This document shows positions 18,840 through 27,203 of a stretch of DNA of 64,000 nucleotides, piece by piece. This DNA is from Bin87 sp965116565 (GTDB lineage: Bacteria > Chloroflexota > Dehalococcoidia > Lucifugimonadales > UBA3495). The stretch covers positions 3,224,001 through 3,288,000 of the forward strand of contig OZ220699.1 in assembly GCA_965116565.1 (NCBI GenBank). Direction: 5' to 3'. Made by a program: the position numbers and the translations under genes. Under the pieces are notes generated by a model. The model did no database searches. It saw only the letters and a list, made by a program, of their open reading frames with translations, and had not been told where the DNA came from. Each line of letters opens with the position of its first letter. Position 1 is the first letter of the stretch.

Positions 18840-19307
18840 TTGACTCAGTTTCAGAAAATCACTCCGTTCCTCTGGCTCGACGGCACCGCGCGTGAAGCCG
18901 CCGAGTTCTACGTATCGATCTTCGAAAACTCCCGGATAGTGTCCAGCGACACCTTCGGCGAGGGCCTTGCGGAGGGCAGTTCCACAGTGGCGTTCGAGTT
19001 GGACGGCGTACAGTTCGTCGCCTTTGATGGCATTCCCGCCATTGAGTTCACCGAAGCCATCTCTTTCATGGTCTCTTGCGATTCCCAGGATGAGATCGAT
19101 CACCTGTGGGATAATCTCACCGCAGGCGGAACCGAGATCCAATGCGGCTGGCTCAAGGACCGTTACGGCGTCGCGTGGCAGATCATCCCCAAGGACCTGC
19201 CGGCAATGCTCATGAACGGCCCAAACGCCAACCGGGTATTGGAGGTGATGTTGCCCATGAAAAAGCTGGATATGGAAAAACTGCTGGAAGCATCCCGGGG
19301 AGGTTAG
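18840..19307 (+). CDS. PhnB-like / 3-demethylubiquinone-methyltransferase-domain VOC protein
   Basis: 155 residues, TTG start at 18840 with AAGGCGG about 9 nt upstream. The opening KITPFLWLDGTAREAAEFYVS-type strand-helix, the WDNLTAGGTE segment and GWLKDRYGVAWQIIP near the end are typical of the PF06983 branch of the VOC fold, named after PhnB and 3-demethylubiquinone proteins although most members lack that activity. Biochemical role unknown. Third VOC-fold gene in this row. Confidence 0.85.
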   Translation: MTQFQKITPFLWLDGTAREAAEFYVSIFENSRIVSSDTFGEGLAEGSSTVAFELDGVQFVAFDGIPAIEFTEAISFMVSCDSQDEIDHLWDNLTAGGTEIQCGWLKDRYGVAWQIIPKDLPAMLMNGPNANRVLEVMLPMKKLDMEKLLEASRGG

Positions 19308-19313
19308 TCCATC

Positions 19314-19856
19314 ATGTCCCACCACTACGACGAGCACGACCACGACAAACTCCTCCGCTGGCGCGATGACCTGAAAGCAAATGCCATCGTCGATGGGGAC
19401 TTCCCGGCGATGGCCCTGTTCCTGGTGAAACCCCAGGCCACCGGCTCCCACGAGATCTTCCGCCGGTTCCGCACAGAGTTCGAGCAGCGCGACGCCAGTT
19501 TCGCCCATCTCGTTATCTTCGGCATGCATGGCGTTTCATCCACCGTCCGCAGCCTGTTGGAGCAGGCCGGCCTGGGTGAATCAGACCTGCCCGTGATGAT
19601 GCTTGCGCCCGCCGCCGAGCCGGATTCCGTAGTCGCCGTGCAACTCCCATCCGGCGAAAGCCTGGAGGGTGGCGACGACCCCAACGGCGACGGCACCTGC
19701 GACTACCTCGCCCCCTGGCAGGACGTTCTGGACCGCATCCGCATCACCCGGCGCGGCCGGCCGCTGCGCCTCATGGGGGTGCAGGGCCGCAAGATCGAGG
19801 GTCCAGATCTCCGGGATTTGCCGGACGACGTGTTAGCGTCCAGACTCACAAAGTAA
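19314..19856 (+). CDS. Hypothetical protein, soluble, alpha/beta
   Basis: 180 residues, ATG 19314 behind GGAGG, 6 bp after the PhnB-like gene and so almost surely cotranscribed. It opens with a His/Asp-rich segment (HHYDEHDHDK) that could bind metal, then an alternating strand-helix region (MALFLVKPQATGSHEIFRRF; FAHLVIFGMHGVSSTVRSLL) and an acidic loop with DDPNGDGTCDY, which resembles a calcium-binding loop. I do not recognise the family. Confidence 0.7.
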   Translation: MSHHYDEHDHDKLLRWRDDLKANAIVDGDFPAMALFLVKPQATGSHEIFRRFRTEFEQRDASFAHLVIFGMHGVSSTVRSLLEQAGLGESDLPVMMLAPAAEPDSVVAVQLPSGESLEGGDDPNGDGTCDYLAPWQDVLDRIRITRRGRPLRLMGVQGRKIEGPDLRDLPDDVLASRLTK

Positions 19857-19972
19857 AAGCCTTTGGCGCAGCGATCGGAAGGGCGCATCTTGTATTTTAG
19901 CTATTGATCACACGGCAGCATACCAAGGCACCACCGCGATGTGATTGTAAACCGCAAGGAAGGTGGGCTTTC

Positions 19973-20443
19973 GTGGAAACAGGAAACTATTACTTTCATA
20001 GAGACCGCTTCACCTCAATCACGACGGAAGCAATATCATTCGGGCAAGGCGAAACGGTCATTGCGTTGACAAATATCCGAAACGTCACAACTTCCGCTCC
20101 GTGGGTAGATTTGGACTGGACACGTTGGCGGCGAACCCGTTACAAATGGGCTGCTGGCATATTAGCTTGCGCACTCGTGGCTTTTTTCATTTCGGCAGCC
20201 GTCTTTGCCAGCACAGAGTCAACCGGCGCTGCTTTTGGCGTGTTGGGGTCATTCGGTTTGGGCATAATAGCCATAATCGTGGCAGGTAAAGCCTTGCTAT
20301 CTAAGCATCCTGAACGCAGGCGGCATTATTACTTGATACTCCACCTGCGAAATGGAGGTACATACGAACGCTACTGGCTGGACTACGATACTCGTGAGAG
20401 AATAAGAGCAGCGCTGAATCATGCCTTGGGTTCCCGAATGTAG
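19973..20443 (+). CDS. Small two-helix membrane protein, DUF6232-like
   Basis: 156 residues from GTG 19973, chosen because AAGGAAGGTGG precedes it; an ATG at 19904 has no ribosome site. The N-terminal part (YYFHRDRFTSITTEAISFG, then IALTNIRNVTTS) reads as a short beta domain, followed by two hydrophobic helices (residues ~60-85 and ~88-108) and a polar beta-rich tail. This plan matches DUF6232-type proteins as I recall them, a weak assignment. The stretch 19857-20443 is visibly more AT-rich than its surroundings, hinting at recent acquisition. Confidence 0.6.
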   Translation: METGNYYFHRDRFTSITTEAISFGQGETVIALTNIRNVTTSAPWVDLDWTRWRRTRYKWAAGILACALVAFFISAAVFASTESTGAAFGVLGSFGLGIIAIIVAGKALLSKHPERRRHYYLILHLRNGGTYERYWLDYDTRERIRAALNHALGSRM

Positions 20444-20525
20444 CAACAACTATTGAATCGGTAGAGCACTAGGTGTACGCCCCGAGCTACCATCGGGTTT
20501 AGTATCCGCTTTCCGAGCACAATCT

Positions 20526-21395
20526 CTACTGGCGCACGAGCTTCACCAGGCGCCGGCCCTCCTGGTTGTGGCCGATGTACAGGTCGCCGTGGGAATCGGC
20601 CCACACCGCGTGGCCGCCGGCGCCGCCGATATCCGCTTTGGCCAGCACCTCGCCGTCCATGTTCAGGATGGTCATGAACGCATCCAGTTCCACCACGTAA
20701 ACGATGCCGCCACCGTCCACGTAGATGTCGCACGGCCGCGCGAGGTCGGTCCACATACCCAGGTATTCCCCGTCGCCGTTGAACAGCTGGACCCGGTCGT
20801 TCTCCCGGTCGCACACCATCACGGTACCGTCCCAGTGCACCCAGATACCGTGGGGAATGTGGAACTCGCCCGGCCCGCGCTTGCCGGGCCGTCCCCAGGA
20901 GTGCAGCAGGCGCCCGTCCGGCGAGAATTTGTGGACCCGGCTGTTGGCATAGCCGTCCGAGACAAACAGGTCGCCGTTGGGCGCCAGCGCGATGTCGGTG
21001 CAGCGGTTGAACGGCCCGGCGGCTTTCCACATCGTCCCGTCCGGCCTCGCGCCGCCGGTATCCGAGGGCGTGTCCCACATCCCCATGGTCATCAGCGGCT
21101 TGCCGTCCAGCGTGCATTTGACGATGGCGTGGGACTCCCGGACCGGCAGGTAGATGTGGTCCTCGCCGCTGATGTAGATCCCGTGGGCATCGGTGAGGTA
21201 CTCCTTGCCCCACTCGCCGAGGAAGTTGCCCTCCCGGTCGAACACCATCAGCGGATGGTCGCTCCGGTTGAACACGTAAACCCGGTCCTGCGAGTCGCAC
21301 GCCGGCTCCGCCTGTCCGATGCTCCATCCATCGGGAGTCTTTGCCCAGTTGTCCAAAACCTCGTAAGTGAAATCTCCACTGCCTACGGTAGCCAT
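20526..21395 (-). CDS. NHL-repeat / six-bladed beta-propeller protein
   Basis: 289 residues. Repeating blades each carry an Asp-rich turn and an aromatic-Val strand: CDSQDRVYVFNRSDHPLMVFD, GDLFVSDGYANSRVHKFSPDG, GTVMVCDRENDRVQLFNGDG and HGDLYIGHNQEGRRLV. This is the pattern of NHL propellers related to the peptidyl-alpha-hydroxyglycine amidating lyase fold. There is no signal peptide at MATVGSGDF, so it is probably cytoplasmic. Such proteins are lactonase-like or ligand-binding; the activity is not predictable. Isolated on the minus strand between two plus-strand genes. Confidence 0.8.
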   Translation of the reverse strand: MATVGSGDFTYEVLDNWAKTPDGWSIGQAEPACDSQDRVYVFNRSDHPLMVFDREGNFLGEWGKEYLTDAHGIYISGEDHIYLPVRESHAIVKCTLDGKPLMTMGMWDTPSDTGGARPDGTMWKAAGPFNRCTDIALAPNGDLFVSDGYANSRVHKFSPDGRLLHSWGRPGKRGPGEFHIPHGIWVHWDGTVMVCDRENDRVQLFNGDGEYLGMWTDLARPCDIYVDGGGIVYVVELDAFMTILNMDGEVLAKADIGGAGGHAVWADSHGDLYIGHNQEGRRLVKLVRQ

Positions 21396-21484
21396 GTTTC
21401 ACCTCCCGTGAACTCGCGTAGCACATTCTCAACGATCTCGGGTAACTGTTCAGACTTGCTGAGATCCCTGACCGATCAATCGAT

Positions 21485-21577
21485 ATTCCCGCGAGAGCGG
21501 GAATCCCAAAAGCCCGCCGATAGACGTTCGTGAGTTCAACCAGCATTTCCTGGATACCGGCTTCCGCCGGTATGACG
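21485..21577. repeat. Two REP-like palindromic elements upstream of gdhA
   Basis: Two inverted repeats of the same dispersed kind: ATTCCCGCGAGAGCGGGAAT at 21485-21504 and ATACCGGCTTCCGCCGGTAT at 21554-21573, the latter followed by GACGG. Related copies occur at 23195, 45633 and about 55484. They lie in the 312-bp gap before the glutamate dehydrogenase gene, which otherwise holds only its promoter. Confidence 0.7.
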
Positions 21578-21645
21578 GCGCTGGCTTGGTGCGGTCGGCT
21601 TGATTCTGAACGGTTACGATCTCGGAGACAGCGTGAGCGTGGGTT

Positions 21646-21651
21646 TATAAT
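21646..21651 (+). promoter_or_regulatory. Possible -10 element of the glutamate dehydrogenase gene
   Basis: A perfect TATAAT 57 bp upstream of the gdhA start codon. No hexamer close to TTGACA is found at 16-19 bp, so activation or a weak -35 is implied if it is used. Confidence 0.4.
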
Positions 21652-21707
21652 GGAAGCACCATAGCATAAATCGAATAACAATCATTGAGATATAGGAGCA
21701 TACAACC

Positions 21708-22964
21708 ATGGCAACCATAGCCAACCGTCCCCTCACCCCGTTCGAAGAGGTCAACCATTTTGTCGACTGCGCTGCCGACCGACTGGACCTTCCCGACGGC
21801 CTGCGCGAAATGCTGCGCCGCACCTGGCGCGAGCTTGGAGTCCAGGTGCCCGTCCGCATGGACGACGGGAGCATCCAGGTATTCAACGGCTACCGGGTTC
21901 AGCACAACGGGGCCCGGGGTCCCTACAAGGGCGGCGTGCGCTACCACCCCCTGGCCGATCTGGACGAGGTTCGCGCCCTGGCCTCGCTCATGACCTGGAA
22001 GAATGCCCTGCTGAACCTGCCGTTCGGCGGGGCCAAGGGAGGCGTCCAGTGCGATCCCGCCCAACTCAGCCAGGGCGAACTGAACCGACTCACCCGGCGG
22101 TACACCCAGAATATCGAGCACCTCCTGTCGCCCAACCGCGACATACCGGCGCCCGATCTGGGCACCAACGCGCAGGTGATGGCCTGGATGATGGACGCGT
22201 ACGGACAGATCCACGGGCATTCGCCGGCCATCGTCACGGGCAAGCCGGTGGAACTCGGCGGCTCGGTGGGACGCGAGGCCGCCACCGGGCGCGGCGTGTC
22301 CATCATCCTGAGGGAAGCGGCCGAGGACCTGGAGATGGACCCCGTGTCCGCCGGCATCGTCATACAGGGTTTCGGCAACGTCGGATACTGGGCCGCGCAT
22401 AGCCTGGACCGAATGGGGTGCAAGATCATCGCCGTCAGTGACGTGCACGGCGGCGTGTACAACCCGGGCGGCCTCGATGTTGCCAGGCTGGTGAAATATC
22501 GGGACCGCCACGGCAGCATCGCCGACTGCACCGAGGGCGACTGCGTGTCCAACGAGGAAATGCTCGAGTTGCCCTGCGACGTGCTGGTGCCGGCCGCTAT
22601 CGACAACGTGATTCATGCTGACAACGCCCCCAACATCCGCGCCAAGGTCATTCTGGAGGCCGCCAACCACCCCATCACCATCGACGCGGATGCCATCCTC
22701 AACGACCGGCGCATTCCGGTGTTGCCCGACATCCTGGTCAACGGCGGCGGCGTTACCGTTTCGTACTTCGAATGGACCCAGAACCTGCAGGAGTTTCACT
22801 GGGACGAGGCGCGCGTCAACGAGGAACTGCGCAAGGTCATGGTCACCGCGTACGATACCGTGCGCCAAAAGGCGTGCGCAGACGGCATCACCTACCGCGA
22901 AGCCGCGTTCGAGATCGGGGTGCAGCGGGTGGCAAACGTGGTGAAGCTGCGCGGCTTCGTCTAG
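21708..22964 (+). CDS. gdhA: Glutamate dehydrogenase (Glu/Leu/Phe/Val family)
   Basis: 418 residues, TAGGAG ahead of ATG 21708. Conserved substrate loop KGGVRYHP, catalytic-lysine region PFGGAKGGVQCDP (residue ~105), PAPDLGTNAQVMAWMMDAYG, and the NAD(P)-binding GFGNVGYWAA. The hexameric enzyme interconverts glutamate with 2-oxoglutarate and ammonia, linking nitrogen assimilation to the TCA cycle. Length fits the short bacterial/archaeal class, usually NAD-dependent. Monocistronic, with its own TATAAT upstream and a large inverted repeat after the stop. Confidence 0.93.
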   Translation: MATIANRPLTPFEEVNHFVDCAADRLDLPDGLREMLRRTWRELGVQVPVRMDDGSIQVFNGYRVQHNGARGPYKGGVRYHPLADLDEVRALASLMTWKNALLNLPFGGAKGGVQCDPAQLSQGELNRLTRRYTQNIEHLLSPNRDIPAPDLGTNAQVMAWMMDAYGQIHGHSPAIVTGKPVELGGSVGREAATGRGVSIILREAAEDLEMDPVSAGIVIQGFGNVGYWAAHSLDRMGCKIIAVSDVHGGVYNPGGLDVARLVKYRDRHGSIADCTEGDCVSNEEMLELPCDVLVPAAIDNVIHADNAPNIRAKVILEAANHPITIDADAILNDRRIPVLPDILVNGGGVTVSYFEWTQNLQEFHWDEARVNEELRKVMVTAYDTVRQKACADGITYREAAFEIGVQRVANVVKLRGFV

Positions 22965-22978
22965 GGACCGGAGGCTCA

Positions 22979-23039
22979 ACCCGCCTCCCCGGCGCAGTGG
23001 CGGTCTGCCGCACGCATGCTGCGTCCGCCGGAGGCGGGT
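22979..23039. repeat. Large inverted repeat after gdhA
   Basis: Left arm ACCCGCCTCC followed by GGCGCAG and right arm CTGCGTCCGCCGGAGGCGGGT can fold into a long GC-rich stem beginning 14 bp after the gdhA stop. There is no U-run, so it is terminator-like or mRNA-stabilising rather than a standard intrinsic terminator. Confidence 0.5.
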
Positions 23040-23194
23040 GAACTCTGCACGGCTCACGCTGGTTTGAGTTGCGCAGGAAGTTGGCGTCCCAGGTTGTGTT
23101 GACATTCGGAAGTTCACCAGTCGTTCCTGCGGGAGCAGGGGGACCCAGGACCAGGAGTGGCAGGAGAATGTTGGCTTCATTTTTTACTCACTGG

Positions 23195-23287
23195 ATTCCG
23201 GCTTCCGCCGGAATGACGGAATGTGTTGCCGGAACAACGGATGATGTTGCCGGATTGACGGACGATGTCGCCGGAATGACGGGCTAT
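23195..23287. repeat. REP-like palindrome extended into a 21-bp tandem array
   Basis: ATTCCGGCTTCCGCCGGAAT (23195-23214) is followed by GACGG. Four imperfect 21-bp units then run from 23204 to 23287; each has the core GCCGGA-TGACGGA (third position variable) and the unit starts are 23204, 23225, 23246 and 23267. The first unit overlaps the palindrome, so the array seems to have grown from the element. Confidence 0.7.
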
Positions 23288-23307
23288 GTTCCAAATGTCA
23301 AGGCTGG

Positions 23308-23640
23308 CTAGCGCGCGGGGGCGGGCAGGTCCCAGCGGAGGAGTTCGCGGTAGCGTCCGGCGCTGGCCCAGGGGAGGAGGTTGAGGACGATGGATTCGGG
23401 GATGGGGACGTCAATCTGGAGTCGAATGTCTTTGAGGTAGCGGCTGAGGTTGGTGAAGGTGTTGAGGCAGAAGCCGGCTTTGGCGATGCGGTCGATGACG
23501 TCGGCGGGTTCTGGGGGTTGGTCGGGATCCCAGTCGTGGGCGACGGCTTCGGCGATGCGGCGGAGCCTGATGATGGCGAGTTCGCGAGCGAATTTGCGCT
23601 TGAGGGCGTCGATGCGGCGGCGGATTTGGGAGATGGTCAT
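23308..23640 (-). CDS. Small hypothetical helical protein
   Basis: 110 residues from ATG 23640, chosen for the GAGG 8 nt upstream. The N-terminus is basic and helical (ISQIRRRIDALKRKFAREL), followed by WDPDQPPEPADVIDRIAKAG and a C-terminal half ending LLPWASAGRYRELLRWDLP. No membrane segment, no cysteine motif. I do not recognise a named family. It stands alone in a repeat-rich, gene-poor stretch, and short direct repeats of the type GGAAATGAGCGGAAGTGAGC lie about 90 bp upstream, where a promoter or operator would be. Confidence 0.6.
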   Translation of the reverse strand: MTISQIRRRIDALKRKFARELAIIRLRRIAEAVAHDWDPDQPPEPADVIDRIAKAGFCLNTFTNLSRYLKDIRLQIDVPIPESIVLNLLPWASAGRYRELLRWDLPAPAR

Positions 23641-24315
23641 GGGGTTACCTCGGACGGGGAGTTTTTGCCGGGATGAACAGGATGGACGGGATGGACGGGA
23701 TTGGGGATTGGAAGGGGATGGTGGGGATATTTGCGGAAACGCGCTCACTTCCGCTCATTTCCGTTCATTTGAGTAGGGCGGTGGGGTGGGACGTTAGGGT
23801 GAATGGGGGTGCATTGGGGGCGATAATGGTGGTTTTGACGGGCCGGTGGGAGGTTTTGGGGGTTCCGGGAGCTTGGTCGGGGAATAGAGCGACTCCAGGC
23901 ACCTTGGGAACCATGCCTGCCGCGGGTTATCTGACAAGCTGTTTTTCGACCTGAACCTTTTTTGACACCTCGCTGTGTATCCGTAGTTTGGCGAACGCGG
24001 CTGCATGCGATTCGACGACCCCGCGCGGTTCTCGAGCACCGGTTGGGGAATCTGACATAGGCAGGATAGAACGTGGGTGCGTATTCGGGCAACAGGCGGG
24101 TGTCACACCGCGAAATCAATTTTTCGCAGGGACGTATCCGCCAGAGACAGACCTGCGGCAGGATCCGCCACGGCCGGGCAGGTTTACGCGATTTGGCGGC
24201 AGAGTGACCGGGGCGACCGGCCGGTCGCCCCTAAGACGGGAGGTGTTGGGTGATTGGGCAGGCATCCGGCATCGGCTTGGGATTTACCATCTCGCCGCAG
24301 CCGGGTGTGCCGGGA
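23641..24315. other. Gene-poor stretch with decayed sequence
   Basis: About 675 bp where the frames give only low-complexity, Pro/Arg-rich translations. It contains short direct repeats around 23740-23770 and a perfect 22-bp palindrome of GGGGCGACCGG and its complement at 24210-24231. I see no gene, tRNA or structured RNA. Confidence 0.5.
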
Positions 24316-24600
24316 GCTGACAAGTTCCGCGCCTTGCACCCCGTCCGCTCGTCCTTCGACAGGCTCAGGATGAGCGGATTGCAGTAGGCACCCAAGATAG
24401 TCGAAAGGGGCTGACAAGGCCCGCGCCTTGCGTACGGTCCGCCCGTCCTTGGACCGGCTCAGGATGAGCGGATTGCAGTGGGCACCGATATAGTCGTAAG
24501 GGGCTGACAAGTTCCGCGCCTTGCACACTGCCCGCTCGTCCTTCGACAGGCTCAGGATGAGCGGATTGCAGTAGGCACCCGAGACAATCGAAAGGGGCTG
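24316..24600. repeat. Three tandem ~94-bp repeats
   Basis: Units begin with GCTGACAAG at 24316, 24410 and 24503, and the next GCTG occurs at 24597, so the period is 93-94 bp. Each unit holds a CGCGCCTTGC segment, the core TCCTTCGACAGGCTCAGGAT (changed to TTGGACCGG in unit 2) and GAGCGGATTGCAGT, then a variable end. The core is the known repeat that yields spurious HPEPVEG-type translations in many genomes. Units 1 and 3 match more closely than unit 2. There is no unique spacer, so it is not a CRISPR array. Confidence 0.85.
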
Positions 24601-24614
24601 CCGCCGCTTGCTAG

Positions 24615-26156
24615 TTAATCGCTTCCGTTGGCCAGGTTCATCGCCAGTTGGGCCAGCGTTCGCGTCGGCACGCCGGTCGCGCCCTTTACCAGGTGCCCCC
24701 TGGCGTTCGACGCCGTGGACGTTCCGGCGATGTCCAGGTGCACCCAGTCGGCGTCCTCCGCGAACTCCCGCAGCAGCATCGCCGCCGTGATGGAGCCGGC
24801 CTGCCGACCGCCGGAGTTTTTCATATCCGCCACGTCCGAGCGAATCAACTCCCAGTAGTCCTCCAGCATGGGCAATTCCCAGAACCGCTCGCCGCTGGCG
24901 TCGCCCGCCTTGCTGACCTGCTTCGCCAATTCCGACGAGTTGCCCATCATGCCCGTGCAGGCTTTACCCAGCGTGACCACCATGGCGCCCGTGAGCGTCG
25001 CCACGTCCACCATGCGCGTGATGCCGAGGCTGCGGGCGTAGCACATAGCGTCGGCCAGCACCAGCCGGCCCTCGGCGTCGGTGTTGATCACCTCGATGGT
25101 CTTGCCGTTCATTGCCGTCACCACGTCGCCCGGCCGCTGAGCCCGGCCGCCGGGCATGTTCTCGGTGGCGGCGATCAGGCCGGTCACGTTGATCCTGGGC
25201 TTGAGGGTTCCGATGGCCCGCATGGCGGCGATGACCGACGCGCCGCCGGCCATGTCGCCCTTCATGGCCTCCATGTTGGCCGCCGGCTTCAGCGAGATGC
25301 CGCCCGTGTCAAAGGTGATGCCCTTGCCCACCAATCCGAGGTTGTTGGCAGGGTTGTCGGGGTCGCCGCGATAGGTCATGACGATCAGCTTCGGCGGTTC
25401 GTCGCTGCCCTGCGCGACCCCGAGGAACGAGCCCATGCCGTGTTGGGCCATGCGGTCCCGATCCATCACGTCCAGTTCCAGTCCCACGGATTCGGCAACC
25501 TCCCGCGCCGTCTCCGCCATCCGGGTGGGGGTCATCACGTTAGCGGGATGATTCACCAAGTCCCGGGCCAGCATCGTGGCTTCCGCCAGCGTTGCGCCCA
25601 CCGACGCTCCCTGCGCCAGGGCGTCCACGCTGGCCGCGTCCCGTTCGACGATGGTCACCGCGTCAATGCCGTTGCCGGAGTCATCATCGCCACCGTTCCC
25701 CGTCTTTTGCGGACTGCGGTACGTGTCAAATTTGTACAACCCCAGCAGCGTGCCCTCGGCGATGGCCTGCGCGCTTTCGCCCGCGTTCAGTCCGCCGATG
25801 CCGGCGCCGTGGGCAATGGTGGCGTATTCGGAGATGCCCTTGCGTCTCAGGAACCGGGCCACGTCGCCACTGACCCGCCGCACCGCGCCGGCGTCGAAAT
25901 CGGCTGACTTGCCCAGGCCGGCCACCACCACGCGCTGCGCCGGAATGCGGCCCAGGGTATGCACGAGCGTCACCTCGCCCAGCTTGCCCTTGATCTCGCC
26001 GTCGGCGATCAGCGCGGTGATGGCGCCGTCCAGCGCACGGTCCACCGCGCCGGTCGCGCCGCCCGGGTGCGTCACCCCGGCGAACAGGTTGACCACCAGG
26101 GCCGGCGTGGCGAATTCGGTGATGTCTCCGGCAACAACTTTCACGGTGGTTGGCAT
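24615..26156 (-). CDS. pepA: Leucyl aminopeptidase (M17)
   Basis: 513 residues. The N-terminal macro-like domain is followed by the C-terminal M17 peptidase domain with NLGLVGKGITFDTGGIS (metal-binding Lys and Asp) and the signature NTDAEGRLVLADA. The two-metal hexameric enzyme removes N-terminal residues from peptides in the cytoplasm and can act on Cys-Gly. Length is normal. Last gene of the minus-strand run from pdxA; 63 bp follow the upstream P-loop kinase gene. Confidence 0.95.
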   Translation of the reverse strand: MPTTVKVVAGDITEFATPALVVNLFAGVTHPGGATGAVDRALDGAITALIADGEIKGKLGEVTLVHTLGRIPAQRVVVAGLGKSADFDAGAVRRVSGDVARFLRRKGISEYATIAHGAGIGGLNAGESAQAIAEGTLLGLYKFDTYRSPQKTGNGGDDDSGNGIDAVTIVERDAASVDALAQGASVGATLAEATMLARDLVNHPANVMTPTRMAETAREVAESVGLELDVMDRDRMAQHGMGSFLGVAQGSDEPPKLIVMTYRGDPDNPANNLGLVGKGITFDTGGISLKPAANMEAMKGDMAGGASVIAAMRAIGTLKPRINVTGLIAATENMPGGRAQRPGDVVTAMNGKTIEVINTDAEGRLVLADAMCYARSLGITRMVDVATLTGAMVVTLGKACTGMMGNSSELAKQVSKAGDASGERFWELPMLEDYWELIRSDVADMKNSGGRQAGSITAAMLLREFAEDADWVHLDIAGTSTASNARGHLVKGATGVPTRTLAQLAMNLANGSD

Positions 26157-26219
26157 GGTATTTCCTCGTCCTGGTTGGGTCTGGTTGTCATCGATTGCTG
26201 CTGGATTATGCAGCCGCGC

Positions 26220-26867
26220 TTATCGTGGTACAACCGGATGCCAGCCGGTCCGCTTCAGGGTCTCCACGAGCGCGTCTTCGGCGTCCTCGGGCCGCTGGAC
26301 CAGGATGTGTCGGCGCGGCACAGGCAGATCGGCCACCGCCATCCGCGAATACACCTCCCATCCGGCATCGCTCTGGGACGCGTCTCCGGCCCCGGTCTCA
26401 CGTTCCTCCATGCGCTCCCAGATCAGATCAGGATGCGCGGTAAACCGGACGATGACCGGGTCCACTCCCACGTCATCCGCCACCGCATAGAGCGGAGCGC
26501 GCACGCCTTCGTTGAGGTTCGTGGCGTCGAACACCACCGAGTAGCCGTCGCGCAGGTAGCCCTTGGTCAGCACGTGCATCGCCGAAAATACCCGGCGGTG
26601 TTCCCGCCGGCTGTAGATGGGGCGCGCCACCAGCAGCTTCCGCGTCCGGTCGCTGTTGAGCCAGACGAATGGGGCGCGCGCCGATAGCTCTCGGGCGAAA
26701 TGCGACTTCCCGGTGCCCGGCAGCCCACACAGCACCACCAGCGCAGGCGACTGAACGCGCGCCGGCAATCCGCAGGCGTAGGTCGATCGGAGGAAGGTCA
26801 GATCATCAGGGCGCAGGCCGCCGGCCGTCCAGAATTTACCGGGAGGCCGTGGCTTGCTGCCGGACAA
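26220..26867 (-). CDS. P-loop ATPase / small-molecule kinase-like protein (AAA_33 type)
   Basis: 215 residues, TTG start at 26867 with GGTGGGCG upstream. Walker A is LCGLPGTGKSHFAREL (residue ~47), followed by a VVFDATNLNEGVRAPL strand, the usual Walker-B-like DATN of the zeta-toxin/polynucleotide-kinase-like group, and a basic lid with PRRHILVQ. Members phosphorylate small molecules, polynucleotides or peptidoglycan precursors; no specific substrate is evident. Part of the pdxA-proC-pepA run. Confidence 0.75.
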   Translation of the reverse strand: MSGSKPRPPGKFWTAGGLRPDDLTFLRSTYACGLPARVQSPALVVLCGLPGTGKSHFARELSARAPFVWLNSDRTRKLLVARPIYSRREHRRVFSAMHVLTKGYLRDGYSVVFDATNLNEGVRAPLYAVADDVGVDPVIVRFTAHPDLIWERMEERETGAGDASQSDAGWEVYSRMAVADLPVPRRHILVQRPEDAEDALVETLKRTGWHPVVPR

Positions 26868-26903
26868 TTGCGCCCACCTGCTCGGGTACGCGTCGGGCGC
26901 CCG

Positions 26904-27176
26904 TTATAGCAACGCCCGGACCGCGTACTGAATCACCACCAGTATCACCATCACCACGAGCGGGCTGAAATCGATCATCCCGGTTTGGGGCAGCATCCGC
27001 CGGATGGGACCCAGTACCGGTTCAGTGAGGCTGAACACCACCTCGTAAACCTTGACCAGGGTTTCCGGAGCGCCGTTGCCCTGCATCGCCATGTACTGCA
27101 CCACGAATCCGAGGATGATCCGCGCCAACAGCAAGAGGTAGCACAGCGTGATGATTAGGCTGATCAGTTGCAGCAT
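26904..27176 (-). CDS. YggT-family integral membrane protein
   Basis: 90 residues with two hydrophobic helices (residues 3-27 and 70-88) separated by a loop containing EPVLGPIRRMLPQTGMIDFSP, the conserved YggT signature. YggT proteins are small membrane proteins linked to osmotic tolerance and, in some bacteria, to division and cell shape. It follows proC by 27 bp, the same proC-yggT order found in many bacteria. Confidence 0.92.
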   Translation of the reverse strand: MLQLISLIITLCYLLLLARIILGFVVQYMAMQGNGAPETLVKVYEVVFSLTEPVLGPIRRMLPQTGMIDFSPLVVMVILVVIQYAVRALL

Positions 27177-27203
27177 GAATACCCCGCAGGACCGGACGTG
27201 TTG

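Noticed and set aside
21645..23180. Long minus-strand frame opposite glutamate dehydrogenase
   Set aside because: It covers the coding strand of gdhA and its repeats, and has no recognisable domain.
24184..24528. Minus-strand frame with HPEPVEG-type sequence
   Set aside because: It is the translation of the three tandem repeats, a well-known source of spurious proteins.
24316..24600. CRISPR array
   Set aside because: The repeat units are 94 bp and continuous with no unique spacers, and no cas genes are near.
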